A stretch of 64,000 nucleotides of DNA from Thiobacillus sp. (GTDB lineage: Bacteria > Pseudomonadota > Gammaproteobacteria > Burkholderiales > Thiobacillaceae), in assembly GCA_024235835.1 (NCBI GenBank), contig JACKLQ010000002.1:921001-985000 (forward strand), given 5' to 3'. The notes under the pieces were generated by a model. It searched no databases, was not told the origin of the DNA, and worked only from the letters and a program-made list of their open reading frames with translations. Numbering within the stretch: position 1 is the stretch's first letter; each line of letters begins with the position of its first letter. Positions 16,382 through 24,834 of this stretch are shown here, piece by piece. The position numbers were made by a program, and so were the translations under genes.

Positions 16382-17835
16382 TGCAGTTGCTGCTTCCCAT
16401 CCTCATCCCCCTGGCCACGGCTCTGCTGACAGCCCTGCTGCCGGAGCGGGGCAGGGCACGGCGGCTCACCGGCCTGGCCGGTGCGGCCTTGCTGGTGGTG
16501 GCCGCCGTCGGGCTGCTGAGAGGCCTGCCTACGGGCACCCGCCTTTCCCTGGCCCTGGGTGACTGGCCCCTGCCCTACGGCATCGAACTGGCCGCCGATG
16601 CCCTGAGCGCAGGCCTGGTGGTCGTGGCCGCCTTGCTGGGGCTGGCGGCCATGGTCTACCGCCTGGGCAACGAGGAGGGGGAAGGCAGCCTGGCGGCCTC
16701 GCCCCTGGCCCATGGCCTTATCGCTTCGGTGTGCGCCGTGTTCCTGGCTGCGGACCTGTTCAACCTCTACGTGTGGTTCGAGCTCATGCTCATCTGCACC
16801 CTGGGCCTGTTGGTGGGCCGCGGCGATCCCCGGGGCAGCGAGGCCGCCTTCAAGTACCTGGCCCTGAACCTCCTGGGCACCCTGGTGCTGCTGGTGGCGG
16901 TGGCCCTCATCTACGGCGCCGGGGGGCAGCTCAATTTCTCCGCCCTGACACTGGCGGTCCAGGACCCGGCGGTGGCGACGGCCATGGGCCCCTATCTGGC
17001 CCTGTTGCTGCTGGCCCTGCTCATGAAGGCAGGGGCCCTGCCCCTGTTCGCCTGGCTGCCGGCTAGCTACCACGTGCTGCCCCCCGCCGCCCTGGCCCTG
17101 GTGGGGGGACTGCTCACCAAAGTGGCGGCCTACGTGCTGCTGCGCCTGGCGGGCCAGGTGTTCAGCCTGCCGGAATTGTGGCTCGAGGCCCTGGGCTGGC
17201 TGGCCCTGGTCACCATGGTGGCCGGGGTGGTGGGGGCGGCCTACCACTGGGACGTGCGCCGCATCCTGGCCCTGCACATCGTCAGCCAGGTTGGCTACCT
17301 GTTGCTGGGAATCGCCCTGGCCAGTCCGGCGGGGGCCGCCGGCACGGCCTTCTTCGCCGTGCACAACATCCTGGTGAAGGCCAACCTCTTCCTTATCGCC
17401 GGCCTCATGTGGGGGGCGTCTGGCCATTTCGACCTGCGCCGCCTGGGCGGGCTGTATGCCGCCCGGCCCTTCCTGGCCCTGCTGTTCCTGATCAGCGCCT
17501 TCTCCCTGGTGGGAGTGCCCCCCAGCACCGGTTTCTGGGGCAAGTTCATGCTGGTGGGGGAGGCCTTCGAGCAAGGGCGCTACGTGTGGGGCGGCGGCGC
17601 CCTGGCGGTAGGCTTCCTCACCCTGTATTCCATGAGCAAGATATGGGTGGAGGGCTTCTGGAAGACCCACCCGGCGGGGGAGGGCGGGTTGGTGGCCCAG
17701 TTCTTCCGGCCCGCCTACAGCGCGGTTCTGTTGCTGAGCCTGGTGATCCTGGCCATGGGCCTGTATCCAGAACCTTTCCTCCAGTGGGCCCAGGTGGCCA
17801 CCTCGCAATTCTGGCTGACAGGAGTGAAACCATGA
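16381..17835 (+). CDS. mrpD: Mrp antiporter subunit D
   Basis: A 484-residue NuoN/NuoM-like antiporter subunit. The membrane Glu is in FNLYVWFELMLICTLGLL and the functional Lys in ALLMKAGALPLFAWLPASYH. The HNILVKANLFLIAGLM segment is also typical. Together with MrpA it is thought to carry the cation and proton paths. The start shares its A with the mrpC stop. Confidence 0.93.
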   Translation: MQLLLPILIPLATALLTALLPERGRARRLTGLAGAALLVVAAVGLLRGLPTGTRLSLALGDWPLPYGIELAADALSAGLVVVAALLGLAAMVYRLGNEEGEGSLAASPLAHGLIASVCAVFLAADLFNLYVWFELMLICTLGLLVGRGDPRGSEAAFKYLALNLLGTLVLLVAVALIYGAGGQLNFSALTLAVQDPAVATAMGPYLALLLLALLMKAGALPLFAWLPASYHVLPPAALALVGGLLTKVAAYVLLRLAGQVFSLPELWLEALGWLALVTMVAGVVGAAYHWDVRRILALHIVSQVGYLLLGIALASPAGAAGTAFFAVHNILVKANLFLIAGLMWGASGHFDLRRLGGLYAARPFLALLFLISAFSLVGVPPSTGFWGKFMLVGEAFEQGRYVWGGGALAVGFLTLYSMSKIWVEGFWKTHPAGEGGLVAQFFRPAYSAVLLLSLVILAMGLYPEPFLQWAQVATSQFWLTGVKP

Positions 17836-18167
17836 ACCGCCTGGGCAATTTCCTGCTGCTGCTGAGGAACCTGGCCTGGGAAGCCGTGCGGTCCGGTTGG
17901 AGCACGGCCCTGGCCATCCTCTTTCCCAGGCATCGGGTGCATCCGGGTTTTGCCCGCCTGGCCTACGCCGAACTGGGGGAGGGAGGCGTCGCCTTGCTGG
18001 CCTTGCTGGTGACCCTGACACCGGGCACCACATGCGTGTCAGTGGATGAGGAAAAGCACGAACTGCTGCTGCATTTGCTGGATGTGGACCTGGCTGAGTC
18101 CACCCTGGCGGACATCCGCCGGGATTTCCTGGCACCCTTGCAGGCCATGTACGGAGCGAGAGCATGA
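17832..18167 (+). CDS. mrpE: Mrp antiporter subunit E
   Basis: A 111-residue MrpE. It is shorter than the roughly 160 of Bacillus MrpE, as in many proteobacterial group 1 operons. It keeps the diagnostic LVTLTPGTTCVSVDEEKHELLLHLLDV stretch. The ATG overlaps the mrpD stop. Confidence 0.9.
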   Translation: MNRLGNFLLLLRNLAWEAVRSGWSTALAILFPRHRVHPGFARLAYAELGEGGVALLALLVTLTPGTTCVSVDEEKHELLLHLLDVDLAESTLADIRRDFLAPLQAMYGARA

Positions 18168-18439
18168 CCCTGATCTGGATCTTCGTCGTCCTGGCGGGCT
18201 TGGCGACCTTGCCCGGCTTCCATCGCCTGCTGGCGGGTCCCTCGCCCACGGACCGGGTGGTAGGCCTGGACCTGCTGTTCGCCGTGGCCATCGTCTTAAA
18301 CCTGCTGGCTTCCGTGGCCAGCGGCCGCACGGTCTACCTGGACGTGGCCATCGGCCTGGCGGCGGTGGGTTTCGTCGCCACCCTGGCCTGGGCGCGGCTG
18401 GTCCAGCGCCAGTCAGATGCTGAAAAGGGGCAGCCATGA
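18164..18439 (+). CDS. mrpF: Mrp antiporter subunit F
   Basis: A 91-residue subunit with three TM helices. The family motif GPSPTDRVVGLDLLFAVAIV is present. It overlaps mrpE and mrpG by 4 bases each. MrpF is thought to help assemble the antiporter core. Confidence 0.92.
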   Translation: MTLIWIFVVLAGLATLPGFHRLLAGPSPTDRVVGLDLLFAVAIVLNLLASVASGRTVYLDVAIGLAAVGFVATLAWARLVQRQSDAEKGQP

Positions 18440-18723
18440 TCCTGGGCGCACTCGGCTGGCTGGTCCTCGGCCTGGCGCTGGCCGTCCTGCTTATCGCTGC
18501 CCTGGGGGTGTACCGCCTGCCGGATGTCCTGGCCCGTCAGCATGCCGCCACCAAGGCTGGGACCCTGAGTCTGGCCCTGGCCACTCTGGGAACCGGGTTG
18601 CTTGCCTGGGACGCCGCCTGGACCTGGCGCCTGGTCCTGTTGGTGTTGATCCTGCTGGCCGTATTGCCCCTGGCCTCCCATGCCCTGGCCCGGGCGGCCA
18701 TGGCCGGCAGTGAAACCGAATAG
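18436..18723 (+). CDS. mrpG: Mrp antiporter subunit G
   Basis: A 95-residue subunit with three TM helices. It has the motif LGVYRLPDVLARQHAATKAGTLSL, recognisable as MrpG. It completes the A-G set. The next gene starts 18 bases later, so it may be on the same transcript. Confidence 0.92.
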   Translation: MILGALGWLVLGLALAVLLIAALGVYRLPDVLARQHAATKAGTLSLALATLGTGLLAWDAAWTWRLVLLVLILLAVLPLASHALARAAMAGSETE

Positions 18724-18741
18724 CCCTTTCCACCGGCAACC

Positions 18742-19812
18742 GTGGCGTACCACGCTCGTTTATTCCGCCGGATCGGGGTCCTGTTTGTGACGCTCCTGTC
18801 CCCCATGGCCTGGGGCGGTATGGGCGAGGCTGGCATCCATCCGCCCCCTGCAACCCCCACCCCGGTGGAACTGGAACGGGAGCTGCTGGCGCCCTGGCAG
18901 GCGGGAGGGGAGATGGTCGTGTACGCCGCGGCCGATGGCACTCCCCGGGCCGGTCGAAGGTCGGTGTCGCCGGCCGATGCCGGCGAGGAACAGGCCCGTC
19001 GGTCCGAGCATTTTGCTCTGGCCCGCAAGCTCAACCTGGTGAACGCCTACCGGGTGGTGCCTTACGTTCTGCCCCTGGCCAGGGAACAGGTCGAGTTGCT
19101 TGAACGATTTGCCCACACCGACGCGGGAGCGGTCTGGTTCCGGGAAGTGGCGGACGACACCCTGCGCCTATTCAACCAGGGTTATCTGGACTACGACGCG
19201 GAGCGTTGGAAGGACTTTGTTGACGGAGGTCCGCGGCCGCGCCTGTCGGAACTGATAAGCGGACGCCTGTCCGACGCCGGCCTGTTCTCCCAGGATGCGG
19301 TGGTCTTCCGCATCTACGCCTACAGCGGCACCGGCTCCATGGGTGCGGCGGCCAGCGTGCGCATGGGGCACGCCGGTTTCCGTTGCCGGTTCCAGATGAG
19401 CGGGGAGGCAGTGGACCCCTTCGCCATCCTCTCCCACGAGTTTGGCCACAGCCGCTATGGCGACCCCTGGAGCGCGGGCATGCCCCTGGGCGAGGCCCGC
19501 ACCGTGGCCCGTTATGAGAACCCCGTGCGCCTGCGGGATGGTTTTCCACCCCGCCTGGTGTATTACCTGCGCATGGACCCAGGCCGGCCGATCGGTACCC
19601 GGGACCCGCTCTACAACCGCTTGCTGGCCTGGCGTGAGAACAAACAGCAGGATATCGCCGAGCTGGCGCCCGTGGAGGGGCTGTACTGCGAGTGTCCAGA
19701 CGCCCCCTCAAGCCTGCGAAACTGCCTGACGGAACCTGATCCGACCCAATGCGAGTTGCGCTGGGTGGCGGTGCGGGTGACCGAGCCCAGTCCAGGGATG
19801 GAAGGCCATTGA
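18742..19812 (+). CDS. Secreted HEXXH metallopeptidase-like protein of unknown family
   Basis: A 356-residue protein beginning with a GTG codon. Residues 5-25 (RLFRRIGVLFVTLLSPMAWGG) form a likely signal peptide, so it should be exported. The only motif I recognise is ILSHEFGHSRYG at about 229-240: His232-Glu233-x-x-His236, a zinc-protease signature, with SHEFGH as in several M-family peptidases. Four Cys lie near the C-terminus (CECPD, RNCLTE, TQCELR) and could form disulfides. Placed 18 bp after mrpG. No named family can be assigned; peptidase activity is inferred from the motif alone. Confidence 0.6.
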   Translation: MAYHARLFRRIGVLFVTLLSPMAWGGMGEAGIHPPPATPTPVELERELLAPWQAGGEMVVYAAADGTPRAGRRSVSPADAGEEQARRSEHFALARKLNLVNAYRVVPYVLPLAREQVELLERFAHTDAGAVWFREVADDTLRLFNQGYLDYDAERWKDFVDGGPRPRLSELISGRLSDAGLFSQDAVVFRIYAYSGTGSMGAAASVRMGHAGFRCRFQMSGEAVDPFAILSHEFGHSRYGDPWSAGMPLGEARTVARYENPVRLRDGFPPRLVYYLRMDPGRPIGTRDPLYNRLLAWRENKQQDIAELAPVEGLYCECPDAPSSLRNCLTEPDPTQCELRWVAVRVTEPSPGMEGH

Positions 19813-19921
19813 AGTGAAACTGGGCCCATGCCGCCACTCTGGTAATGTCCTCGTTCATCCATGGACCGGCCCCGGTCTGCATGGGAACCCGCATCAAACT
19901 ATTCATCTCTTTTGAAAAACC

Positions 19922-21130
19922 ATGGAAGCCCACGTCTTTTTCCTCCACCTGATGATCATTCTGCTGGCTGCCCGGTTGTTCGGCGAGCTGGCGGTGCGCC
20001 TGGGGGCGCCGGCGGTGCTGGGGGAACTCATGGCCGGCGTGGTGGTGGGCCCCAGCCTGCTGGGTTGGCTGGCGGTGGACGACGTGATCAAGTTGCTGGC
20101 GGAGATCGGCATCATCCTGCTGCTGTTCGAGGTGGGCCTGGAGACGGACGTGGGCAAGCTGCTCAGGAGCGGCAAGCGTTCGGCCTTCGTGGCCATGATG
20201 GGTTTCTTCCTGCCCTTCGGTTTCGGCTTCGCCCTGGCCTTCTGGGGCTTTGGCCTGGAACTGCTGGTGTCCCTGTTCGTGGGCGGCACACTGACCGCCA
20301 CCAGCATCGGCATCACCATCCGTACCCTCACCGACCTGAATCGCCACAATAGCCTGGAGGGCCAGGTGGTGCTGGGGGCGGCGGTGCTGGACGATGTCAT
20401 GGGCGTGGTGCTGCTGGCCCTGCTCTACGAGTTCTCCATCGGCGGCGGCGTCAACCTCACCAATGCCGGCAAGGTGACCCTGTTCGTGGTGGTGTTCTTC
20501 CTCATCGCCCCCAGCATGGCCAAGCTCATCTCCCTGGCCATCCACAAGGCCCACCGGGCCACGGACATTCCGGGCCTGATCCCCACCACCATCGTCTCCC
20601 TGGTGTTGTTCTTCGCCTGGCTGGCCCATGCCATGGGGGTGCCGGCCCTGCTGGGAGGCTTCGCCGCCGGCCTGGCCCTGTCCCGTTTCTTCTTCCTGCC
20701 CTTCGGCATCGCCCTGAAGACCGACCCCAAGTTCGCCCACACCATCGAAAGCCAGATGCGGCCCATCGTGCATCTGTTCACGCCCATCTTCTTCGTCGCC
20801 GTGGGCCTGTCCCTGAACATGCGGGAGATCGACTGGAGTTCCGCCTTCATCTGGCAGTTTTCCCTGGGCATGCTGGTGCTGGCGGTGGGAGGCAAGGTCC
20901 TGGGCGCCCTGCTGTTGCGGGAGGACTGGGCCACCCGCTGGCGCATCGGCGTGGCCATGGTGCCCCGGGGCGAGGTGGGCCTGATCTTCGCCGAGCTGGG
21001 CCGCACCTCGGGCATCTTCAGCAACGAGATCTATGCCGGCATGCTGCTGGTGGTGGCCTTCACCACCCTGGTGGCGCCCTTGGGCCTGAAGCTGCTCTAC
21101 AGGGGTGAGCCGGATCTGGCCGGCCGGTAG
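19922..21130 (+). CDS. CPA2-family cation:proton antiporter (Kef-type membrane domain)
   Basis: A 402-residue protein with about 12 TM helices. It has the Kef/CPA2 signature LGELMAGVVVGPSLLGWL near the N-terminus and the ion-site region AAVLDDVMGVVLLALL with two Asp. It ends after the membrane domain and lacks the C-terminal TrkA-N (RCK) regulatory domain of KefB/KefC. K+/H+ or Na+/H+ exchange is possible. Its presence beside Mrp strengthens the cation-homeostasis theme. Confidence 0.88.
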   Translation: MEAHVFFLHLMIILLAARLFGELAVRLGAPAVLGELMAGVVVGPSLLGWLAVDDVIKLLAEIGIILLLFEVGLETDVGKLLRSGKRSAFVAMMGFFLPFGFGFALAFWGFGLELLVSLFVGGTLTATSIGITIRTLTDLNRHNSLEGQVVLGAAVLDDVMGVVLLALLYEFSIGGGVNLTNAGKVTLFVVVFFLIAPSMAKLISLAIHKAHRATDIPGLIPTTIVSLVLFFAWLAHAMGVPALLGGFAAGLALSRFFFLPFGIALKTDPKFAHTIESQMRPIVHLFTPIFFVAVGLSLNMREIDWSSAFIWQFSLGMLVLAVGGKVLGALLLREDWATRWRIGVAMVPRGEVGLIFAELGRTSGIFSNEIYAGMLLVVAFTTLVAPLGLKLLYRGEPDLAGR

Positions 21131-21205
21131 CCCGGAGGAGCGGAGCGAATCCGGGGGAGATCGCCAGGTTTCCCGGACTCGGCCTGACGGCCTCCTCCGG
21201 GCTAC
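21127..21205. repeat. REP-like palindromic element
   Basis: GTAGCCCGGAGGAG (21127-21140) and CTCCTCCGGGCTAC (21192-21205) form perfect 14-bp inverted arms. Inside are imperfect arms around AATCCGGG and CCCGGACTC. The core TAGCCCGGAGGAGCGGAGC resembles intergenic repeats scattered in many beta- and gammaproteobacterial genomes. It lies between convergent genes and includes the antiporter stop codon, so it can also act as a bidirectional terminator or mRNA stabiliser. Confidence 0.75.
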
Positions 21206-21215
21206 GGAGGGGTGC

Positions 21216-21626
21216 TCAGCCCGGCCGCCGGGCCTCGAATTTCAGTACCCGGGCGGGCCCGTCGATCCGGCCCTTGGACGCCAGGGCCTGGAGGGCCAGG
21301 TGGAATTCCCGGGGCAGGCGCTTCATGGTTTCCAGGCCGCTTTCCTCGTAGCAGGCCAGCTCATAGCTCACCGGCTCATCCAGCGCCTCCCGTTCGTCGG
21401 AGCGGAAGCACTGCCAGGCCACCATGGCCCAGGTCTTGTACTGGCTGTCGAGGAAGATGAACTCGTCCCGGTCCAGGATGGCCAGCACCTGCATGGAGCG
21501 GATGGGCACGAAGGCCACACCACTGGGGCCGCGGGCCTGGAGGGTCCTGGCCAGGTTGTAGGTGTCCGCCGGCAGCTGGCGGACTTCCCGGAGGATGGCC
21601 TGGTCACGATAGACGGTGATTTCCAT
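21216..21626 (-). CDS. Conserved-looking hypothetical protein
   Basis: A 136-residue soluble protein, start MEITVYRDQAI at 21626. It has no signal peptide or TM helix. Mixed alpha/beta character, with segments such as VAFVPIRSMQVLAILDRDEFIFLDSQ and a basic C-terminus. Codon use matches its neighbours, so it is probably a real gene. I recognise no domain. It is convergent with the CPA2 antiporter and diverges from the PsiE gene. A longer reading start at 21713 exists but would run into the PsiE start region and has a poor N-terminus. Confidence 0.6.
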   Translation of the reverse strand: MEITVYRDQAILREVRQLPADTYNLARTLQARGPSGVAFVPIRSMQVLAILDRDEFIFLDSQYKTWAMVAWQCFRSDEREALDEPVSYELACYEESGLETMKRLPREFHLALQALASKGRIDGPARVLKFEARRPG

Positions 21627-21711
21627 GGGTTCTGGCTTTTCGGAACGACCGGGAGCCAGTATAACGGGCGCTAAATCCAATAAGACATGCCGCAAAGAGA
21701 GAGGAAGACCC

Positions 21712-22110
21712 ATGCGCCAGAACCTGTTTACCCATCACGCCCAGTCAGTCCTCGGCTTCATCGAATTCGCGGGCCTGGCGGTCATCACCGTGGCCACGGT
21801 CATTGCCGGTGTCGGCGAGGTGGGCGTGATGCTGGACGCCCAGGCCGTGACCCTGGCGGACCTGCTGCTCCTCTTCCTCTACCTGGAAATCCTGGCCATG
21901 GTCGGGTTGTACTTCCAGTCCGGCAAACTGCCCGTGCGCTTTCCCATCTACATCGCCATCGTGGCCCTGGCCCGCTACCTGGTCCTGGACATGAAGAACC
22001 TGGACCTGTGGCACATGCTGGGCATCGCCGGCTCCATCCTGCTGCTGACCCTGGCGGTGCTGGTCATCCGCTTCGGCCATGTGCGCTTCTCCTACAAAGA
22101 AGGCGAATAG
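21712..22110 (+). CDS. PsiE-family membrane protein
   Basis: A 132-residue protein with four TM helices. It matches the phosphate-starvation-inducible PsiE family by its length and by the segments LLLLFLYLEILAMVGLYF and PVRFPIYIAIVALARYLVLD. The function is not known biochemically. The start ATG follows GAGAGGAAGACC. It lies just before the chromate operon but is separated from it by the regulated promoter, so it is probably independent. Confidence 0.83.
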   Translation: MRQNLFTHHAQSVLGFIEFAGLAVITVATVIAGVGEVGVMLDAQAVTLADLLLLFLYLEILAMVGLYFQSGKLPVRFPIYIAIVALARYLVLDMKNLDLWHMLGIAGSILLLTLAVLVIRFGHVRFSYKEGE

Positions 22111-22124
22111 GCGGGGTAAGAAAT

Positions 22125-22162
22125 AATATGTAGATATCTCTACATATTAATGTAGCTATAAT
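22125..22162 (+). promoter_or_regulatory. Promoter with perfect palindromic operator before chrB
   Basis: AATATGTAGA (22125-22134) and TCTACATATT (22139-22148) are perfect 10-bp inverted arms around TATC. A partial extra TGTAG follows at 22151. A consensus -10 TATAAT sits at 22157-22162, and the palindrome covers the -35 region. The chrB ATG begins only 7 bases after the -10, so transcription should start at or next to the A of ATG: a leaderless mRNA. The likely repressor is ChrB itself. Confidence 0.75.
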
Positions 22163-22168
22163 TACGCC

Positions 22169-23152
22169 ATGCAAACCAGCGCATGGCACCTCCTCATCCT
22201 TTCTCTGCCCACCGGCGGTGCCACGGCGCGCATGCGCCTGTGGCGTGGCCTCAAGGCCATGGGCGCCGTGGCCTTGCGGGATGGGGCCTATCTGCTGCCT
22301 GCCGGCGAGGCCCACCGCGCCGTCCTGGCCGAACTGGCCCTGGAAGCGGAGGCGGACCAGGGCTCAGCCTGGCTGCTGGACGTGCAAGCCGATCCTGAAC
22401 AGGACGCCGCCCTGGAAGCCCTGTTCGACCGGAGCGAGCAATACGCCGCCCTGGAAGTGGAGATGGACGCCGCCCGCCAGCGTCTGTCCGATGATGGTTT
22501 GATCGCACCCGACCTGAAGAAGACCCTGCGCGGCCTGCGCCGCCAGCTGGAACAGCTGGTCGCCATCGATTTCTTCTCCGGCCTCGCCCGGGACCGGGCG
22601 TCGGAGCAGCTGGCGGACCTGGAACGGGCGGCCCGGTCCCGGCTGTTCCCGGAAGAGCCCACCTCCCGGCCGGCCCTTCTGCCGCGCCTGGACCCGGCCG
22701 ACTTCCAGGGCCGCACCTGGGCCACCCGCAAGGGGCTTTGGGTGGACCGGCTGGCCAGCGCCTGGCTCATCCAGCGCTTCATCGATGCCCAGGCCCGCTT
22801 CCGCTGGCTGGCCCGCATCGAGGATTGCCCGAAGAAGGCCCTGGGCTTCGACTTCGACGGCGCGGCTTTTTCCCATGTGGTGACGGCGGCTGGGGAGCGG
22901 GTCACCTTCGAGACCCTGCTGGACAGTTTCGGCCTGGTGGATGACCCGGCCCTCATGCGCTTGGGCGCCATGGTGCATGCCCTGGATGTGGGGGGGCCGG
23001 GTACACAACCCACCCCCGAGGCGGCCGGATTTGAATTGATGCTGCGGGGGCTGAAGGTTCGCGTGGCGGATGACGACCAACTGCTGGCCGAGGGCGGCCG
23101 CCTGCTGGATGACTTGTACGCGGCCCTGGCCGCCCCTGGAGAAAAGAATTGA
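22169..23152 (+). CDS. chrB: Chromate resistance regulator ChrB (full length)
   Basis: A 327-residue protein with both ChrB parts. The N-terminal domain (about 1-150, SAWHLLILSLPTGGATARMRLWRGLKAMGA) is thought to bind DNA, and the C-terminal ChrB domain (about 165-320) carries WVDRLASAWLIQRFID. ChrB is a chromate-sensing regulator of chrA operons. It has no leader or ribosome-binding site because the ATG coincides with the predicted transcription start. The TGA overlaps the TTG start of chrA (TTGA), so translation is coupled. Confidence 0.88.
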   Translation: MQTSAWHLLILSLPTGGATARMRLWRGLKAMGAVALRDGAYLLPAGEAHRAVLAELALEAEADQGSAWLLDVQADPEQDAALEALFDRSEQYAALEVEMDAARQRLSDDGLIAPDLKKTLRGLRRQLEQLVAIDFFSGLARDRASEQLADLERAARSRLFPEEPTSRPALLPRLDPADFQGRTWATRKGLWVDRLASAWLIQRFIDAQARFRWLARIEDCPKKALGFDFDGAAFSHVVTAAGERVTFETLLDSFGLVDDPALMRLGAMVHALDVGGPGTQPTPEAAGFELMLRGLKVRVADDDQLLAEGGRLLDDLYAALAAPGEKN

Positions 23153-24504
23153 GCACGGAAGCGAATCCCGACCTGCAACGTCCTCCCCATCCCGGTTTCT
23201 GGGAGGCCTTCGTCTACTGGCTGAAGCTGGGCTTCATCAGCTTCGGCGGCCCCGCCGGGCAGATCGCCATCATGCACCAGGAGCTGGTGGAGAAACGCCG
23301 CTGGATCAGCGAGCACCGCTTCCTCCACGCCCTCAACTACTGCATGGTGCTGCCGGGTCCCGAGGCTCAGCAGCTGGCCATCTACATCGGCTGGCTGCTG
23401 CACCGCACCTGGGGCGGCATCGTCGCCGGCACCCTGTTCGTGCTGCCCTCCCTGTTCATCCTGGCGGGTCTGACCTATGTGTACCTGGCCTTCGGCGACG
23501 TGACCTTCGTGCAGGGCCTCTTCAACGGCATCAAGCCGGCGGTGGTGGCCATCGTCGTGTTCGCCGCCTGGCGCATCGGCTCCCGGGCACTGAAGAACAA
23601 CCTGCTGTGGGCCCTGGCCGCCCTGTCCTTCATCGCCATCTTCGCGTTGAAGATTCCCTTCCCCTACATCGTCCTGGGAGCGGGCGTGCTGGGCTTCATC
23701 GGCGGCAAGGTTTGGCCGGACAAGTTCAAGGTGGGGGGCGGCCACGGCGCGTCCAACAAGCAGTACGGCCCGGCCCTCATCGACGACGATACTCCGCCCC
23801 TGGCCCACACAAGGTTCAGGGCCGCCTACCTGGGCATGTTGCTGGTGGTGGGCTTCATTCTCTGGGGTGGGGCCATGCTGCTGCTGAGCGACCCGGTGCT
23901 GAAAGACATGGGCGAGTTCTTCACCAAGGCGGCCCTGGTCACCTTCGGCGGTGCCTATGCGGTGCTGCCCTACGTCTACCAGGGTGGCGTGGAGCACTAC
24001 GGCTGGCTCACCGGCACCCAGATGATCGACGGCCTGGCCCTGGGCGAGACCACGCCGGGGCCGCTCATCATGGTGGTGTCCTTCGTCGGCTTCGTGGGTG
24101 CCTGGACCAAGGAAATCTACGGCCCGGAGGCCCTGTTCCTGGCCGGTTTTGCCGGCGCCTCGGTGGCCACCTTCTTCACCTTCCTGCCCAGCTTCGTGTT
24201 CATCCTGGCGGGCGCGCCCCTGGTGGAATCCACCCACGGCGACCTCAAGTTCACCGCGCCCCTCACCGGCATCACCGCCGCCGTGGTGGGCGTGATCCTC
24301 AACCTGGCCATCTTTTTCGGCTGGCACGTGATCTGGCCCCGGGCCACGGAAGCCGCGCCCTTCTCCGGCGGCTTCGAGTGGTTCTACGCCCTCATCTCCA
24401 TCGCCGCCTTCATCGCCCTGTGGAAGTACAAGCAGGACATCATGCGGGTCATCGGCGCCTGTGCCGCCATCGGCCTTGTCTACACCTTCATCCTTGGAGC
24501 CTGA
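23149..24504 (+). CDS. chrA: Chromate efflux transporter ChrA
   Basis: A 451-residue CHR-family transporter with two homologous halves. Each half has a variant of the CHR motif: WLKLGFISFGGPAGQIAIMHQE at the start and FFTKAALVTFGGAYAVLPYV in the second half, plus GLALGETTPGPLIMVVSFVGF. ChrA exports chromate (related to sulfate in shape). The start is TTG at 23149, overlapping the chrB stop. Alternative starts would delete part of the first helix. Confidence 0.92.
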   Translation: MSTEANPDLQRPPHPGFWEAFVYWLKLGFISFGGPAGQIAIMHQELVEKRRWISEHRFLHALNYCMVLPGPEAQQLAIYIGWLLHRTWGGIVAGTLFVLPSLFILAGLTYVYLAFGDVTFVQGLFNGIKPAVVAIVVFAAWRIGSRALKNNLLWALAALSFIAIFALKIPFPYIVLGAGVLGFIGGKVWPDKFKVGGGHGASNKQYGPALIDDDTPPLAHTRFRAAYLGMLLVVGFILWGGAMLLLSDPVLKDMGEFFTKAALVTFGGAYAVLPYVYQGGVEHYGWLTGTQMIDGLALGETTPGPLIMVVSFVGFVGAWTKEIYGPEALFLAGFAGASVATFFTFLPSFVFILAGAPLVESTHGDLKFTAPLTGITAAVVGVILNLAIFFGWHVIWPRATEAAPFSGGFEWFYALISIAAFIALWKYKQDIMRVIGACAAIGLVYTFILGA

Positions 24505-24507
24505 ACC

Positions 24508-24834
24508 ATGGACCGCACCATCAAACCCGAGACCCTGAAGTCTGAAATCGCCGGCTCAAACGCAACCCCGTTCATCCTCGACGTGCGCCGCGCCGACGAC
24601 CGCAACGCCTCCAGCGAACAACTGGCGGGGGCCAACTGGAAAGACCCGGCCCGGATCGCCGAGTGGGCCGATGCACTGCCCAAGGACCGGGATATCGTCC
24701 TCTACTGCGTGCGCGGCGGTGGCGTGTCCAACAGCGTGGTGGATGAACTCCAGGCCAGGGGCCTTAAGGCCCGCTTCATCGAGGGCGGCCTCGAGGGCTG
24801 GAAGGCAGCGGGCGGCGCGGTGGTGAATAAATGA
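24508..24834 (+). CDS. Cytoplasmic rhodanese of the chromate operon
   Basis: A 108-residue single-domain rhodanese. The active-site loop is YCVRGGGVSNSV with Cys67, unusual in its three glycines. No signal peptide, so cytoplasmic. It lies 3 bp after chrA and overlaps the ChrB-domain gene by 4 bp. Rhodaneses occur in some chr operons; a role in sulfur-dependent reduction or thiol repair during chromate stress is inferred. Confidence 0.85.
   Translation: MDRTIKPETLKSEIAGSNATPFILDVRRADDRNASSEQLAGANWKDPARIAEWADALPKDRDIVLYCVRGGGVSNSVVDELQARGLKARFIEGGLEGWKAAGGAVVNK

Noticed and set aside
15877..18330. An 817-codon minus-strand open frame over the Mrp genes
   Set aside because: Low-complexity antisense frame; seven overlapping mrp genes with full motifs occupy the other strand.
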